A stretch of 64,000 nucleotides of DNA from Camellia lanceoleosa (taxonomy: Eukaryota > Streptophyta > Magnoliopsida > Ericales > Theaceae), in contig CM045770.1 in NCBI GenBank assembly GCA_025200525.1, positions 121,931,429 through 121,995,428 of the forward strand. Direction: 5' to 3'. The first letter of the stretch is position 1. Each line of letters begins with the position of its first letter. Positions 1-11,042 of the stretch are shown here, piece after piece. A program made the translations under genes and the position numbers. The notes below the pieces were generated by a model. It ran no database searches. It had not been told where the DNA came from and was given only the letters and a program-made list of their open reading frames with translations.

Positions 1-85
1 ACTTTTTTTTTCTTTTTCTTTTTTTTTTTCTTTTTTTTTGCTTTTCTTCTTTTTTCTTTTTTCTTCTTTTTTTCTTTTTGCTTTT
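1..85. repeat. T/C-rich low-complexity tract
   Basis: Nearly pure T interrupted by C, with a few G. On the minus strand this is an A/G tract that keeps an open reading frame of mostly lysine codons, continuing the ORF at 316-1. It may be coding low complexity rather than spacer. Confidence 0.8.
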
Positions 86-316
86 TGTATATATCTTTTC
101 TTGGTTTAACTTTTGCACCGGTCGCCCTTCCGGGTTTTTCGCAATGAGCCTCTCAAAGGGTAAAAGTGTAACAAGTCCATGCCAAATGGTTTTAGGATCT
201 CGCCATCCATATCCAAGAGAGTGTTTGTCATGTCGATTTGAGAAGGATCCATCTTGGCTCTTGAGCACATCGGACATTTTCGTCCCTAGTTCGAGGGTGT
301 TTACATTTCTAGCCAT
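1..316 (-). CDS. partial ORF, possible Ogre-type ORF1 product
   Basis: An open frame starts at the ATG at 316-314 and runs off the left edge without a stop. It begins MARNVNTLELGTKMSDVLKS and turns into a lysine-rich tail encoded by the terminal T/C tract. The same frame is open about 36 bases further upstream, back to a TAG near 345. It lies about 1.7 kb downstream of the primer-binding site at 2022-2005 on the same strand. In Ogre-type elements that position holds the leader and the extra ORF1 ahead of gag. I do not recognise a domain. Assignment to ORF1 rests on position only; chance openness is possible because the tract is compositionally biased. Confidence 0.35.
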   Translation of the reverse strand, partial: MARNVNTLELGTKMSDVLKSQDGSFSNRHDKHSLGYGWRDPKTIWHGLVTLLPFERLIAKNPEGRPVQKLNQEKIYTKSKKKKRRKKKKEEKQKKRKKKRKRKKK

Positions 317-2004
317 AAGCTTCTTGATGAGGTCGATCTTCTTGATCGACTTTTCTTGCCCCTAGTTCATGGGTCGCTTCAAATCTGCCACAGGCCTCAC
401 ATTGCGTTGACCGCTTGAACACTCAATTAAGGTCCAAGGTTTGAAAGCAAGGGTCTCGAGTCTCGAGAGAAGCGATCCTAGGTCACAATCTCAAGAGCGA
501 TTCCATGTGTCTTCGCAGGATCGCATAAAAACTTTTTGAAATCTTTTAAGGAAGCGACCAGTCGCTCGCGCTAAAGACAGTGTAGAACCAATCTGGATCA
601 AGCTAGGATCCTTCCCAGTACTCACATTAACAAGCATGATTTCATTCATTAAGGGTTTAGCACGCCTCTCTTTCTCTCAATTTATCAAATTTTTGCAAAA
701 CCCGAGGAATCCCTTCCTCCTCGTTTTCACCGCAGTGTTCAAAAGGTTTTGAAAAACTCAGGTCATTACAATGACTTCAAGGCACAGAAAAGACAGAGTT
801 CTTAGTCAAATACCGCCATCTCATTCAGAACTTTCGGCATAACTGGCACAAGGCAGAAGCAAACGCGAGAGCGTGAAAATCACTGTTGTTTCATTCAAAA
901 TCTGTTGGCATAACTGGCTCCTTGGCAGGAACAGACTCAAAACAAAACGAAAAGGCAAACGCGAAACAAAATGGTGACGCCCGAGGTAACACCCCCGGAA
1001 TCACTCGACCTTTGTACAACAGGACTGACTCGATACAATAAGACAGACCCTACTGACTCAGTATGAAAAGACTGACTCAAAATAAAAGGACAGACTCAAA
1101 ACAAAACAACAAGACTGACTCAATACCCAAGTCAGAATGTAGCATTGGCCAAATACTCAGGGCTGTGCGTGCCATTCCTATGTCTGAGTTAATCGAGTGC
1201 CACCCGCAGCTGGTTCATCCATCGATCACATCACATTATCCCCGAAGTTCACCGATCCAGTGCCGATAGACTTTGCTGAGCTTGGCGAAAAAAACCTGAC
1301 AAAGTCTATCAACATAAGTTCGGTGTACCCGGGGGATATCGGAGCCTTCTAAAGCTATGGTTCCAAGACTACCTAGCAAAAGAGAAAATAGACAGCATCT
1401 CAGCCTGATTTCACCTGAACAGATATGAGCATAGTTGAATGAGTGTGTTCTCTACTGAATTCTGCCCAAAATCTCTGTCCTGCGAATTGATACCCTCAGG
1501 TAAACTGAGTCCCAAAATACTAAACCAGTGCCCGCAGGCCTGATGCCCAAACTTGTAAACTGATACATGCATTCGTATAGAGACGCACTCTAAAGCACAT
1601 AACAAGCAAGTGAGAGCCAAAACACCCCTATGTTGGGGTAGGGTTTCCCTGTCCTATTTTGTCAGGAGCTAGGATTTTACTACGCACGCAGCGGCTTCAA
1701 ACAACCTATATCGGGTAAGCAACCTGTCCTAGTTTGGAATGGTCACTATGGATCCGAATATGCACTAGGTCGAATGGTCAAAAGGGGTGCCCCGGTAAAA
1801 CCGAGGTTTGTGTTCCCATACTGGAAGAGCCCACAACCGGTCAGCCTTATGGTCATGCCTTGACAAGACAAGCCTCCGGCAAACCATTCAGGAATAGCAG
1901 ATGGCAGACACGGTGTCCTAGGTGCACCAATGCAAATGCAATGCAAAGAAACACACAAGTGTAGTCAAAACCAGATATCATGAGTTCAAGTCAAGTTCTC
2001 CAAG
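317..2004 (-). other. 5' leader of Ogre-like element
   Basis: No convincing coding sequence. Roughly 1640-2004 is clearly similar to 16355-16792, the leader of the second Ogre-like element. Both share the phrase TAGGGTTTCCCTGTCCTA, a stretch around GGTCGA..TGGTCAAAA, and the bases just before the primer site. This is untranslated leader between primer-binding site and first ORF, read on the minus strand. Confidence 0.6.
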
Positions 2005-2022
2005 TCCCCAGCAGAGTCGCCA
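2005..2022 (-). promoter_or_regulatory. primer-binding site, tRNA-Arg type
   Basis: On the minus strand this reads TGGCGACTCTGCTGGGGA, five bases after the LTR end CTACA. A TGGCGACTC..CTGGGGA site is what Ogre/Tat elements use to prime reverse transcription from tRNA-Arg. It fixes the element's orientation and shows that 2028-5971 is its 5' LTR. Confidence 0.8.
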
Positions 2023-2177
2023 GAAACTGTAGACAGGCCCGCGGGGGACCTCGCTACAGTTCGGACTCGATTTTTGTCATGGTTCTTAATCTTGAACCAA
2101 AGAGTCCAAATTCGGCAAATCGTTTTGAGAAAACAGATTTTTGAAAGAAGTGCCAAACATGGATCTGCTTGCGATCT

Positions 2178-2351
2178 GAGTCGCCACCTAAATATTTTAT
2201 TTTGGGAAATTTAGGAAACCCTGACTCGTTGCCTAAGGCCACGTGTCCGTCATCACCAAAGTTGCCTCGGCTCGGGAACTTGGGTACGATTGGGAAAGGT
2301 CACTTCGTGAGCACCCCCGCTTGCCCGATCAAAGATCGGCCTCTACTAACC
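2178..2351 (-). repeat. conserved LTR U5 block, copy 1
   Basis: A stretch of about 170 bases is strongly conserved in all Ogre-like LTRs of the window, while surrounding LTR sequence diverges. Other copies are at 17017-17185, 19444-19612, 33521-33690 (opposite strand), 61257-61390 (cut) and 61623-61793. It runs from GAGTCGCCACCTAAATATTT to ATCAAAGATCGGCCTCTACT on the plus strand. Confidence 0.85.
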
Positions 2352-4139
2352 ATGATATCGAGTTTTGAAAACCTTATGCATTCTTATTCTGGTTATTAGC
2401 CTAGATTTACTATGTGATGCGCACAGCATACAAATATAGACCGGGTCGCCTGAATTGGAACAAAACATTTCATATTTGTTTGTCTGAAAATGGTTTGATG
2501 GTGCTACCCGCAGGTAGGCTAAGGCGTGGATTTTCCACCCTCAGGTAGGCTCAGAAAACATGTTTTTGCCACTATCTAGTGGGCTTAAAACAGACAGTTG
2601 ATGATTTGTTCCAATCTAAACAACCCAACCTTCACCCACAGGCATTCAGGCAGTTATATCACACAAGCACATAGCCTCATGGTAAGCATGCTATTCATGG
2701 CAGTCACTCACACGTATGCAAGGATGTTAAAGCATAAAAACTCACCGAGTACTCCAAGCCAAAACAGAAACCGATTAGAAATCATGCATGATCCTAACTA
2801 TACAGAAATGCCTAATGCAACACATGCAAAAATGCAACTATAGCAGGCTCGACTATTCTAAACATGGCATATGAGATTTAACAGCTATCAAGTATTTAAT
2901 TTGGAATTGAAATACAAATGCAGTTAGTATGATGCACCGAGCCCGGTGTATGCAAGACAGATGAATGAATGCAAACATGCTATCATACTGTATGCTAATC
3001 GAAACATGCCCTAATCTAACAATCATAAGCTGGTAAATAAAATGGAGGAAAGACGTGGGGTTGGAAGACATACATCACACTCACGCACACTTATTACAAC
3101 ATTGCCCTCGCGCAGAGGGTCCGAATAAATAGTACAGTCCCAAATAAATAATACAGTCCCAATAAATAATACAGTCCAAATATGTACAAAATCCTAATTA
3201 ATTAACAAAATTAACTAAGAAAACAATAAACTGGCATGCAAGCCAGGGACTGCCTTGACTCTTCTTCAGATGATGAATGATGCATGTCCGCCGCTTTGCG
3301 CTGAAATCCTTGTGATGCCCCAGTTAGCCCCTGTTTTGCAATAATTTTTGAAAAGCGCGCCAAGCCCCGGAAGACTGCCGATTCTTGATTTGCTGCAACA
3401 GAGAGCAGGAAAGGGGCATGGCAATGTATTTTCACAAATGTACGTATGCCTCGATCCTCGTGCCACTAATCACGCATCTCGATGCATGATGGCCGAGGAG
3501 TCGAATTGCACAACTCAATATGGAATGAATGCACATGAAAATTCAACAAAAATCTAACTCCATCATGGATAATCCGGATTAATAGGTGGATCGGGAATTG
3601 AGACACGCCCGTCACTCGAGTCTGAACGCCTCGCTTCCGTTCAAGCTAACTCCTATCCCGAACACAATGCAATATGCATGATATGCATGAAATGCAACTA
3701 AGATACATCCTAACATGCAACATGCTATGCAATGGCGTACACGATGCACGAGGCAACATGGCATACACAATGCGCTAACATACAACCTAGCATACACAAC
3801 GCTATGGAATGAAATGGCATACGTAATGCGATATGGACTTACACTAACACAAGTGGACCTCAGCCACACTCACATAAGAGGCCATTAGATGAAAATGAGA
3901 CACTCGAAATGCGTGCACACGTGCACGCAAACCGAGGACCGACCTTAAGGCACCGAATGCCACTCTAACAAGACGCGTGGCAAGAGATGGAATATGACAT
4001 ACTAGCATGCAAATTTTAGTAGCAAAAATTGATGCAAAACAGCCCCGAAACATGGCAAAAGCGCACCCGATGCATGAAATGAAACCCGAAATCCAAAATT
4101 AGGCACATGGAATGACTTATAGCTATACAAAGCATGCAT

Positions 4140-5520
4140 TATTTGAACATGAAGCATGAAGACAGAAGCAAGGCAGTCCCAAAAAATGCATATTTACAGT
4201 TTTAAGCAAGGCCAAACAGTGAACACAAATGGGGCTAAGCTAGCATACAAAAATGGCCCTAAAATTGAGATAAGGAAGCAAGTAGCAGCTGCTGGCCCCA
4301 AATGGCTGAGAGCCCTTCAACAAAGTTGAAGAAGGGCTCAAAAAATGGCATTTTACAGTTAGTGACCAAACCCAAAACAGTGCACAAGCAAGCCTAAAAT
4401 ACTATGCAAGATAAGGCCAAAAAGAGGGCTTCAACACAAAGTATACAAAGGATGCCTCAAACAGCAAAAGACCCTTAATGAAACATGAAGAGGGGGTCAA
4501 ACTAATGCTATTTACAGTTCGGACCAGAGCACAAGGGGCTAACAAATCATGCAAAAATAAGGCCAAAAGAGGGATACAAAGGCAAGTGGAAAATGGAAGC
4601 CTCAAACAGTGAGGAGCCCTTCAACAATATTGAAGAAGGGCTCAAAATAAGCCACTTTACAGTTTATAACATGCCTCAAAACAGTTTATACATAGGCCTA
4701 AAATACTATGCAAGGAAATGGCATAAAAGAAAGGTAAAGAAGCAAGTGCCACAAGGAAGCCTCAAACAATGAGAGGCCCTTAAACAAACATGAAATAGAG
4801 CTAAAAAAAATGCTATTTTCAGTTAGGGTCGGAGCTCAAAAAAGTAAGCACAAGGAGCTAGAATATGAACCACGAAAAAGGTCAAAAAGGGGAGAAGAGG
4901 ACTTACCCTTGAAGACTAATCTTTGACAGCCTTTTGGACCAAAATGCAGTACTCCTAGGTTCTGAAGAACAACCTCAAGCTGCTGGAATGGAGGATGGAA
5001 GGGTGGGGCTATGGGTTGGTGAAGAACCAAGGGGGTTTTTAAGGCTTAGAGTAGAGAGAGAGAGAGATTTAATGTGACAGCACCAAACCAAAATTTTCTA
5101 ATCCCTAAAACCAGAGCTGGGGGGTGTTTATATAGGCAAAAGAGTGGGGGAAATGGGGCGGAAATTGAAATTGAAATTCCCCCCCAAAAAGGCCAAAAGG
5201 TGAGATAAAGAGGCAAGTGGTAACTGCTGTCCTCAAACCAAAGAGAGCCCTTCAACAAAGTTGAAGAAGTGCTCAAAACAAGACATTTTTTAGTTTATGA
5301 CCAAGTCCAAAATAGCTTACAAGTAAGCCTAAAATATCATGCAAAAATAGGCCTAAAAGAGAGTTAAATAGGCAAGTGATAGTAGGAGAGCTCAAACAGC
5401 AAAATGTCCTTAATCAAACATGAAAAGGAGCTCAAAATATGACTATTTACAGTTTGGGTCGGAGCCCAAAAATGCTTTCAAGCAAGGCTCGGGGGCCAAA
5501 ACGCGCAGCCCGGGGCCCCG
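4140..5520. repeat. ~158-bp degenerate tandem repeat flanking LTR promoter
   Basis: Units carrying CCCTTCAACAAAGTTGAAG or the variant CCCTTAAT..AAACATGAA recur near 4309, 4469, 4613 and 4771, then again near 5247 and 5405, about 144-160 bases apart. The ~380 bases between the two groups (about 4870-5190) hold the TATA box and a CT-rich start region. Each full unit contains a hairpin with arms AGCCCTTCAAC and GTTGAAG..GGGCT. Confidence 0.7.
5125..5136 (-). promoter_or_regulatory. TATA box of Ogre-like LTR
   Basis: The minus strand reads CCTATATAAACA, followed by a pyrimidine-rich CTCTCTCTCT stretch downstream. It marks the probable U3/R boundary: U3 about 0.8 kb, R-U5 about 3.1 kb. Confidence 0.6.
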
Positions 5521-5971
5521 AAAACTGACTGTCAGGCACCGAAAGTGGTGTTCGACCACGAAGTCGGTCTCTTGGACCACAGTGTCCCTCAAAAGGGAGG
5601 AAATAAGGTATGTGCCAAAAACCGGAGCAAACAGAGGTGGTTAAGCGGTCCCGAACCGAGGCACACGGCCGTCGGCTCCGAAAAACCGGAAACCGGGCTC
5701 CAAACGGGAAAAATGGCCTACGACCACGAAACGTAGCATACGGCCACTGAGAGATGATCTACGAGACCTCTTCCTCCCTTCGGGAAGAGAAAACAGAGAA
5801 AACGGAGCCTGGTTCGCAAACCAAGGCAAAGCACAAAAGAGTCCGGAAGTCTGGAGGCAAGGCTCACAGCCGGGACTCCGCAACCTCAGAATGAGCACAA
5901 TATGCAACATCACCAAGCACTCAATCGGTGACGTCTGAGTCTTAAGGTTGGTAAAAAATGGGGTGTCTACA

Positions 5972-6353
5972 GGTAGACCTGGATATAGTGCAGCATTTAC
6001 ACAACGATGCCCTGGTGGTAACTCTAAAGATTGGAGAATGCCAAGTGAGGCGCATATTGATCGACTAAGGCAGCTCTTGTGACATCATGTATGTCAGATA
6101 TTACAAGGAGCTTGGCCTTCATCCAAATGATCTGGAGTAGTTCAATAGCCATATGGTCTGGTTCAACGGGTCGCCGACATGGCCTCTGGGGGCCATGAAT
6201 TTAGATGTGCAGGTAGGCACTAAGAAGGTAAGCATGGAGTTTATAGTGATTGATACCCCCTTTCCTTACAATGTTATTTTGAGAAAACCGTGGTTGCACG
6301 CGGTGAGGGTTGTTCCCTCAGCGCTACACCATCTGTTACAATTCCCAACCTAA
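5972..6353 (+). pseudogene. Tat-lineage retrotransposon protease, broken
   Basis: The translated segment reads through HNDALVVTLKIG, then ILID-stop-GSSCDIMY, and ends at NVILRKPWLHAVRVVPSALH. This is the aspartic-protease region of Tat-lineage Ty3/gypsy pol. The active-site triad D-S/T-G is destroyed: the middle codon is TAA at 6066-6068. Another stop follows before FNSHMVWFNGSP. The sequence starts directly at the LTR inserted to its left, so gag and the upstream part are displaced beyond the window. Non-functional. Confidence 0.8.
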
Positions 6354-6585
6354 CAGGGGATTGAGGAAGTCAGACGGGATTAGGTGCAGGTGAAAAATTG
6401 CTCCATGGCAGCAATGAAGTCCACCTATAACATACGGGGAAGTAAAGACAATGGAAATCAAGGATAAGGACATGGAGGTCCCAGATAACATCGGCAAATA
6501 ATTAGCCGACAAGAGTGAGGAAGCTTTGAAGAAGATTCTGGTCTAAGAAGGTGATGAGGAGCGCTTCTTCCTTCACGGCTCAGGC

Positions 6586-7500
6586 TTGGCCGAGGAGGAA
6601 GAAAAGGAGTTGGAAACTTTCTTGAGAGCAAACATAGAAGTATTTGCTTGGACGTCCTATGAGATGCCTGGCATTGACCTCGAGGTCACTTGTCATAGGC
6701 TTAATGTGGAGAGGTCGGCTAAGCCTGTCATCCAACAAGCAAGAAGGCCGACATTAATATATGTGGAGGTGGTAAAGGAAGAAGTGGATAAGATGCTGGA
6801 GACCTAGGACATCCAAGAGGTAAACTACCCTACCTAGTTATCCAAACAGTGGTAATGAAAAAGAACGGCAAGTGGAGGATCTGTATGGATTTCACCAGCC
6901 TAAATAAGGCTTGCCCCAAGAACAGTTTCCCACTGCCCAAGATTCATCAATTAGTAGATACCACTTCAGGGCATAGGGGAATGAGTTTCCTGGATGCATA
7001 CAGAGGCTACCACCAGATAGCAATGTATGCCCCAGATGAAGAGAAGACGTCATTCATCACCCTGAAAGGACTTTATATTTACAGAGTGATGCCTTTCGGG
7101 TTGAAGAATGCAGAAGCAACCTACCAGAGGTTAGTGACCAAGATGTTCAAGCATCTGATTGGGATGACAGTAGAGGTCTACATTGATGACATGGTCGTGA
7201 AGACCAAAGAAGCTGGGAACCATCTGCCCGACTTGAAGACAGTTTTTGACATCCTAAGAACATATCAACTCTGAGTCAATGCTTCAAAATGTGCATTTGG
7301 AGTTGGATCTGGTAAGTTCCTAGGGTACTTGGTCACTAAGAGGGGCATTGAAGCAAGCCCAGATTAGATCAAGCCCATCCTTGACTTGAAAAGCCCAACA
7401 TCTGCCAAACATGCACAGATGTTGACTGGAAGGGCAGCAGCCTTGAATAGGTTCATTAGCTGAAATTCAGATAAGTGCAAACTATTTTTTAGTTTTCTGA
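6586..7500 (+). pseudogene. Tat-lineage reverse transcriptase, frameshifted
   Basis: The segment opens with EELETFLR-like spacer sequence (VFAWTSYEMPGID) and continues through WRICMDFTSLNKACPKNSFP, FLDAYRGYHQI, VMPFGLKNAEATYQ and the catalytic box VYIDDMVV near 7177-7193, which is intact. A stop and frame change lie around 6807-6848, and TGA follows RTYQL at about 7272. It converts element RNA to cDNA in functional relatives. Order and motifs match Ty3/gypsy pol between protease and RNase H. Multiple disablements make it a pseudogene. Confidence 0.85.
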
Positions 7501-8480
7501 AAAAGGCAATAGATTTCTTGTGGACAGAAGAGTGTGAAGTTGCCTTGGCCGACTTGAAAAGGTATTTGACAATCCCACCAATGTTGTCAAATCTAGTACC
7601 TGGAGAAGAACTATTCATGTACTTCGCGGTATCAAACCACGCTGTCAGTGAGGTGGTAATCCGTGAAGAGGAGGGGGAACAAAAGGCAATATACTATTTT
7701 AGCAAGACCTTGGCAAGCGCAGAAACCAGGTACCTGCCCTTGGAGAAGTTAACATTAGCCCTAGTGATGGCTTCCAAGAAGTTGAATCACTACTTTCAAG
7801 CCCACAAGATTATGGTACTGGCTAGGCACCCCTTAAAGTCCCTGTTACAGCATGGAGATCTGACAGACAGAGTAGCCAGATGGGCAGTGGTTCTTAGCCA
7901 ATACGACTTAGAATTCAGGCCTAGAATAGCAATCAAAGGCCAAGTTCTGGTCGACTTTATGGCTGAGTTCACTGCTGGTGTGATCCCAAGGCGGGCTTTG
8001 GTGAGCTGCGGCCTGGGATGCCTAGTAGAGTAAGGAGAAACCCAACTGGGGCCAAAGAACCCCACACCAGAAATGCAGAAGAAAGTAGAGACACCAAAAC
8101 CTTCCGACATATACATTGGCAACTCCTTCCGTCTATTTGTTAATGGAAGTTCAAACCGTCAAGGAGCAGGGGCAGAAGTGGTTTTGGTATCGCCGGATGG
8201 GCAAATGATAGAGCAATTAATCCGTTTGGGATTCAAGGCCTCAAACCACGAAGTAGAGTATGAGACACTGATTGCTAGACTAAGGCTAGCAGCAGCCATG
8301 GAAGCCGATGAGATGGTAGTCTTCTGTGACTCCTAGCTTATTATGAATCAAGCAATAGGATAGCATGCAGCCCGAGATGAAAGGATGATAGCCTATGTGA
8401 AAAAGGTTGTCAGGCTGCTTGCATTGTTCCAAAATTGCCAGCTACAACAGGTTAGCCGAGATGATAATAGTCATGCGTCA
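7501..8480 (+). pseudogene. Tat-lineage RNase H (two modules), broken
   Basis: 7518-8033 is an open stretch (AVSEVVIREEEGEQKAIYYF, then SKTLASAETRYLPLEKLTLA and HPLKSLLQHGDLTDRVARW), the connection/RNase H region after RT. 8073-8336 is the second, archaeal-like RNase H module typical of Tat elements, with LFVNGSSNRQGAG, NHEVEYETLIA and VVFCDS-stop. The first catalytic Asp of the usual DGSS is Asn here (about 8139-8141), while the Glu of EVEYE and the Asp of CDS remain. Stops follow. Dual RNase H is a Tat/Ogre hallmark. Confidence 0.8.
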
Positions 8481-8482
8481 AC

Positions 8483-9842
8483 TTGGCTAACCTGGCTAGC
8501 GCAATGAAATCAGGGGAGGCCAGGACAATAATGGTAGATTATCTGTCAGGCCCAAGTATAGAACCCTTTATCACAGAATACGAAGCAATGTATGCAGAGA
8601 TGGGTCCAAGTTGGATGGATGCCATAGTTGTGTTTCTTAGAGATGGCAAGCTGCCAGTGGTCAAAAAGGAAGCACACAAAATAAGATTGAAGTCGGCTAG
8701 GTTCAACCTGACAGCAGAAGGCCATTTCTACAGATGGTCCTCTCTACAGAAGGTTCTTCATTGGGCCCCTTTTGAGATGTGTGCACCCATCCTAGATAAA
8801 GGACTTCCTGTACGAGATCCATGAAGGTGTATGTAGAAGCCATGTTGGGGGCAGATCACTTGCTCATAGGGCCATATCTCAAGGGTACTGGTGGCCTTAT
8901 ATAGGAAAGGATGTTGAAGCCTATGTGAGGAAGTGCGAAAAGTGTCAAAGGTTTGCACCTTTGATACACCAGTCAGCTGCTAATTTAAATCTAGTATCTA
9001 GTCCATGGACATTTACCCAGTGGGGCATGGATCTTGTTGGGCAATTGCCCCAGGCAACTGGACAAAGAAAGTTCCTGCTAGTAGTAATTGATTACTTCAC
9101 GAAGTGGGTAAAAGCTGAACCCTTGGCCAAAATCTAAGATGTGGATGTAGAGAACTTCATCTAGAAGAACATAATGACCAGGTTTGGAATTCCAAGAGCC
9201 ATTGTGGCAGATAATGGCACCCAGTTTGACAATAAGCTGATCAAAAGCTTCTGTGCAAAATATAAGATCAAAAACTATTATTCGACTCCCAGCTTTCCCT
9301 AGAGCAATGGACAGGTAAAAGCATCTAACAAAACCATCCTGGATGGGATCAAGAAGAGGCTAGAAGAAGCCAAGGGAAAGTGGGTGGAAGAATTGCCCAA
9401 TGTGCTGTGGGTATATCGGACAACGCTAAGAAGATCAACCAGCTTTTGCTGTGGGTATATGGCACTGATGCAGTAATCCCACTGGAGGTCGGCATCCCTG
9501 GAATCAAAACCCGGGGAGTGGAGAATGGAACTAACGAGGCATTCATTGCCCGAGATTTGGATCTGTTAGAAGAAAGAAGGAAGAGAGCAGTAATTCGGCT
9601 GGGGGCATACTAGTAGCAGCTTGCTAGGGTTGGCAACAAGAAGGTCAACCCAAGGGAGTTCAAGGTTGGAGACCTCGTTCTTAGAAAGGTCGTCAGCAAT
9701 AAGAAGGATCCCAGAGATGGAAAGCTTGGCCAAAACTGGGAAGGGCCCTACAGAATCATCTCGATTGTTGTCAATGGGGTATATCGGCTTAAAGACACTG
9801 ATGGCAAAGAGTTACCATGACCCTGGAACACGACCAATTTAA
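8483..9842 (+). pseudogene. Tat-lineage integrase, catalytic Glu lost
   Basis: 8483-8820 is the linker (IMVDYLSGPS..). From about 8810 the integrase follows: HHCC finger (EIHEGVCRSH, CEKCQ), WGMDLVG and VADNGTQF with the first two catalytic Asp, then NGQ-V-K where the D-35-E glutamate belongs. The codon at 9318-9320 is AAA, so the third catalytic residue is Lys. A stop precedes it. A frameshift with loss of the usual TPF segment lies near 9440-9450. The C-terminal end (PREFKVGDLVLRKV, NWEGPYRI, PWNTTNL) closes pol. Not functional. Confidence 0.85.
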
Positions 9843-9946
9843 TGTTTTTCTATCATTAGTTTTTGTTTTTTGAGTTTCATGTAACAATTTTATTAGCCAA
9901 AGTTTTAATAAAATGCTAGCTTGATTTTGTTTTCACATATTATTGT

Positions 9947-10335
9947 TAACACTTATGCGATAGGATTGAAATAATCTTATGACGATGTTTCCATGGTGAA
10001 CATGATGAATAACTTAGACTTATCATATGGTAGAGTTGAATTATACTTGCCATATGATAGAGTTGAACTAAATTGGTGATATTTCCAAATGAAACATGAC
10101 GAATAACGTAGACTTATCATATGGTAGAGTTAAATTATACTTACCATATGATAGGGTTGAACTAAACTGGCGATGTTTCAGAATGAAACATGACGAGTGA
10201 TTTAGACTTATCATATGGTAGAGTTGAACTCAACTTGCCCTATGATAGAGTTGAACTAAGTTGGCAATGTTTCCAAGTGAAACATGACAAGTAACTTAGA
10301 CTTACCACGATGGCAAAGTTGAACTAAGTTTGATC
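9947..10335. repeat. 94-bp tandem repeat after Tat pol
   Basis: The motif TAGACTTATCATATGGTAGA recurs with exact 94-base spacing: anchor positions 10021, 10115, 10209 and a diverged fourth at 10303. A partial unit lies before 10021. Each unit contains two related halves around CATATGGTAGAGTTGAA and CATATGATAGAGTTGAA. Tandem repeats in the 3' untranslated region are characteristic of Tat/Ogre retrotransposons. Confidence 0.9.
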
Positions 10336-11042
10336 TAGATTAACAAAGACACTGAGGTAGAAAACCTCAGCTAAGCTTTGTTTGAATCAGACTTCAGAAA
10401 AAATCAGAGATGCACGCTTAATGTGAACATAAGTGGTACTTAGGTTCACATTAGGGGGTAGGAATGAGGAATGGGTTTGACACTTGTTAAAATTTTGGAA
10501 AAATTTACGAGTTAGAGTCAGCCAAGGTAACCAGATAAGGGGATACTCGAGATATTTGTCACTCGAGATCACCAACCAGGTTGTCAAGCTTGGAACAGTT
10601 GGAATGATGCAGTCTTGATAAAAAACAACAAGTACAAGTAAGGAAGCAATACTTGTTGAATGTTATTCAATGAATTTTTATAAAGTGCCCGTTAGCCGAG
10701 ATCACAATAAAAAATGAAACTCTGAGGTGACCAACTAAGGTGCACCCGAGATGAAATGGATTTGAGGCGATACATATCAGATGTGCTTTAACTCGAAGTA
10801 ATTACACAGTTAAGGGGTACTTTGAAGAATTGCAATAATATTCCAAGCATGGAAGCATACAAGACAATTAAGGTAAATCAAGCACAAAAAGACAAGCATT
10901 CAACACTTAGGCAAAAATAAAGCATGCATTCAAGGAGAAAACTTGTTCAATTATAGAGCAGAGGGCACATCGGCCAAAATAAAACTGACATTGTTTAAAA
11001 AGTTATAACTATTCAAAGAAAAAGTACAAATAAGGAAAAATT
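10336..11042. other. 3' non-coding part of Tat element
   Basis: I see no coding motif. The stretch lies between the tandem repeat and the end of the antisense gene and is A/G-rich. Phrases such as CGAGATNACCAACCAGG..AAG recur loosely, near 10560 and 10730. Probably retrotransposon 3' region. Confidence 0.5.

Larger units (their letters stand above)
2028..5971 (-). mobile_element. 5' LTR of Ogre-like Ty3/gypsy element
   Basis: This 3944-bp LTR has 7-bp inverted ends (TGTAGAC..GTCTACA). The primer site adjoins it at the low-coordinate end, so the element reads leftwards and leaves the window. It contains the conserved U5 block (2178-2351), ~158-bp tandem repeats on both sides of the promoter (about 4140-4870 and 5190-5520), and a TATA box at 5136-5125. 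The high-coordinate flank is the Tat pol that resumes at 5972, so this element landed inside the Tat element just upstream of its protease. The other end is outside the window, so no target duplication can be checked. Confidence 0.8.
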
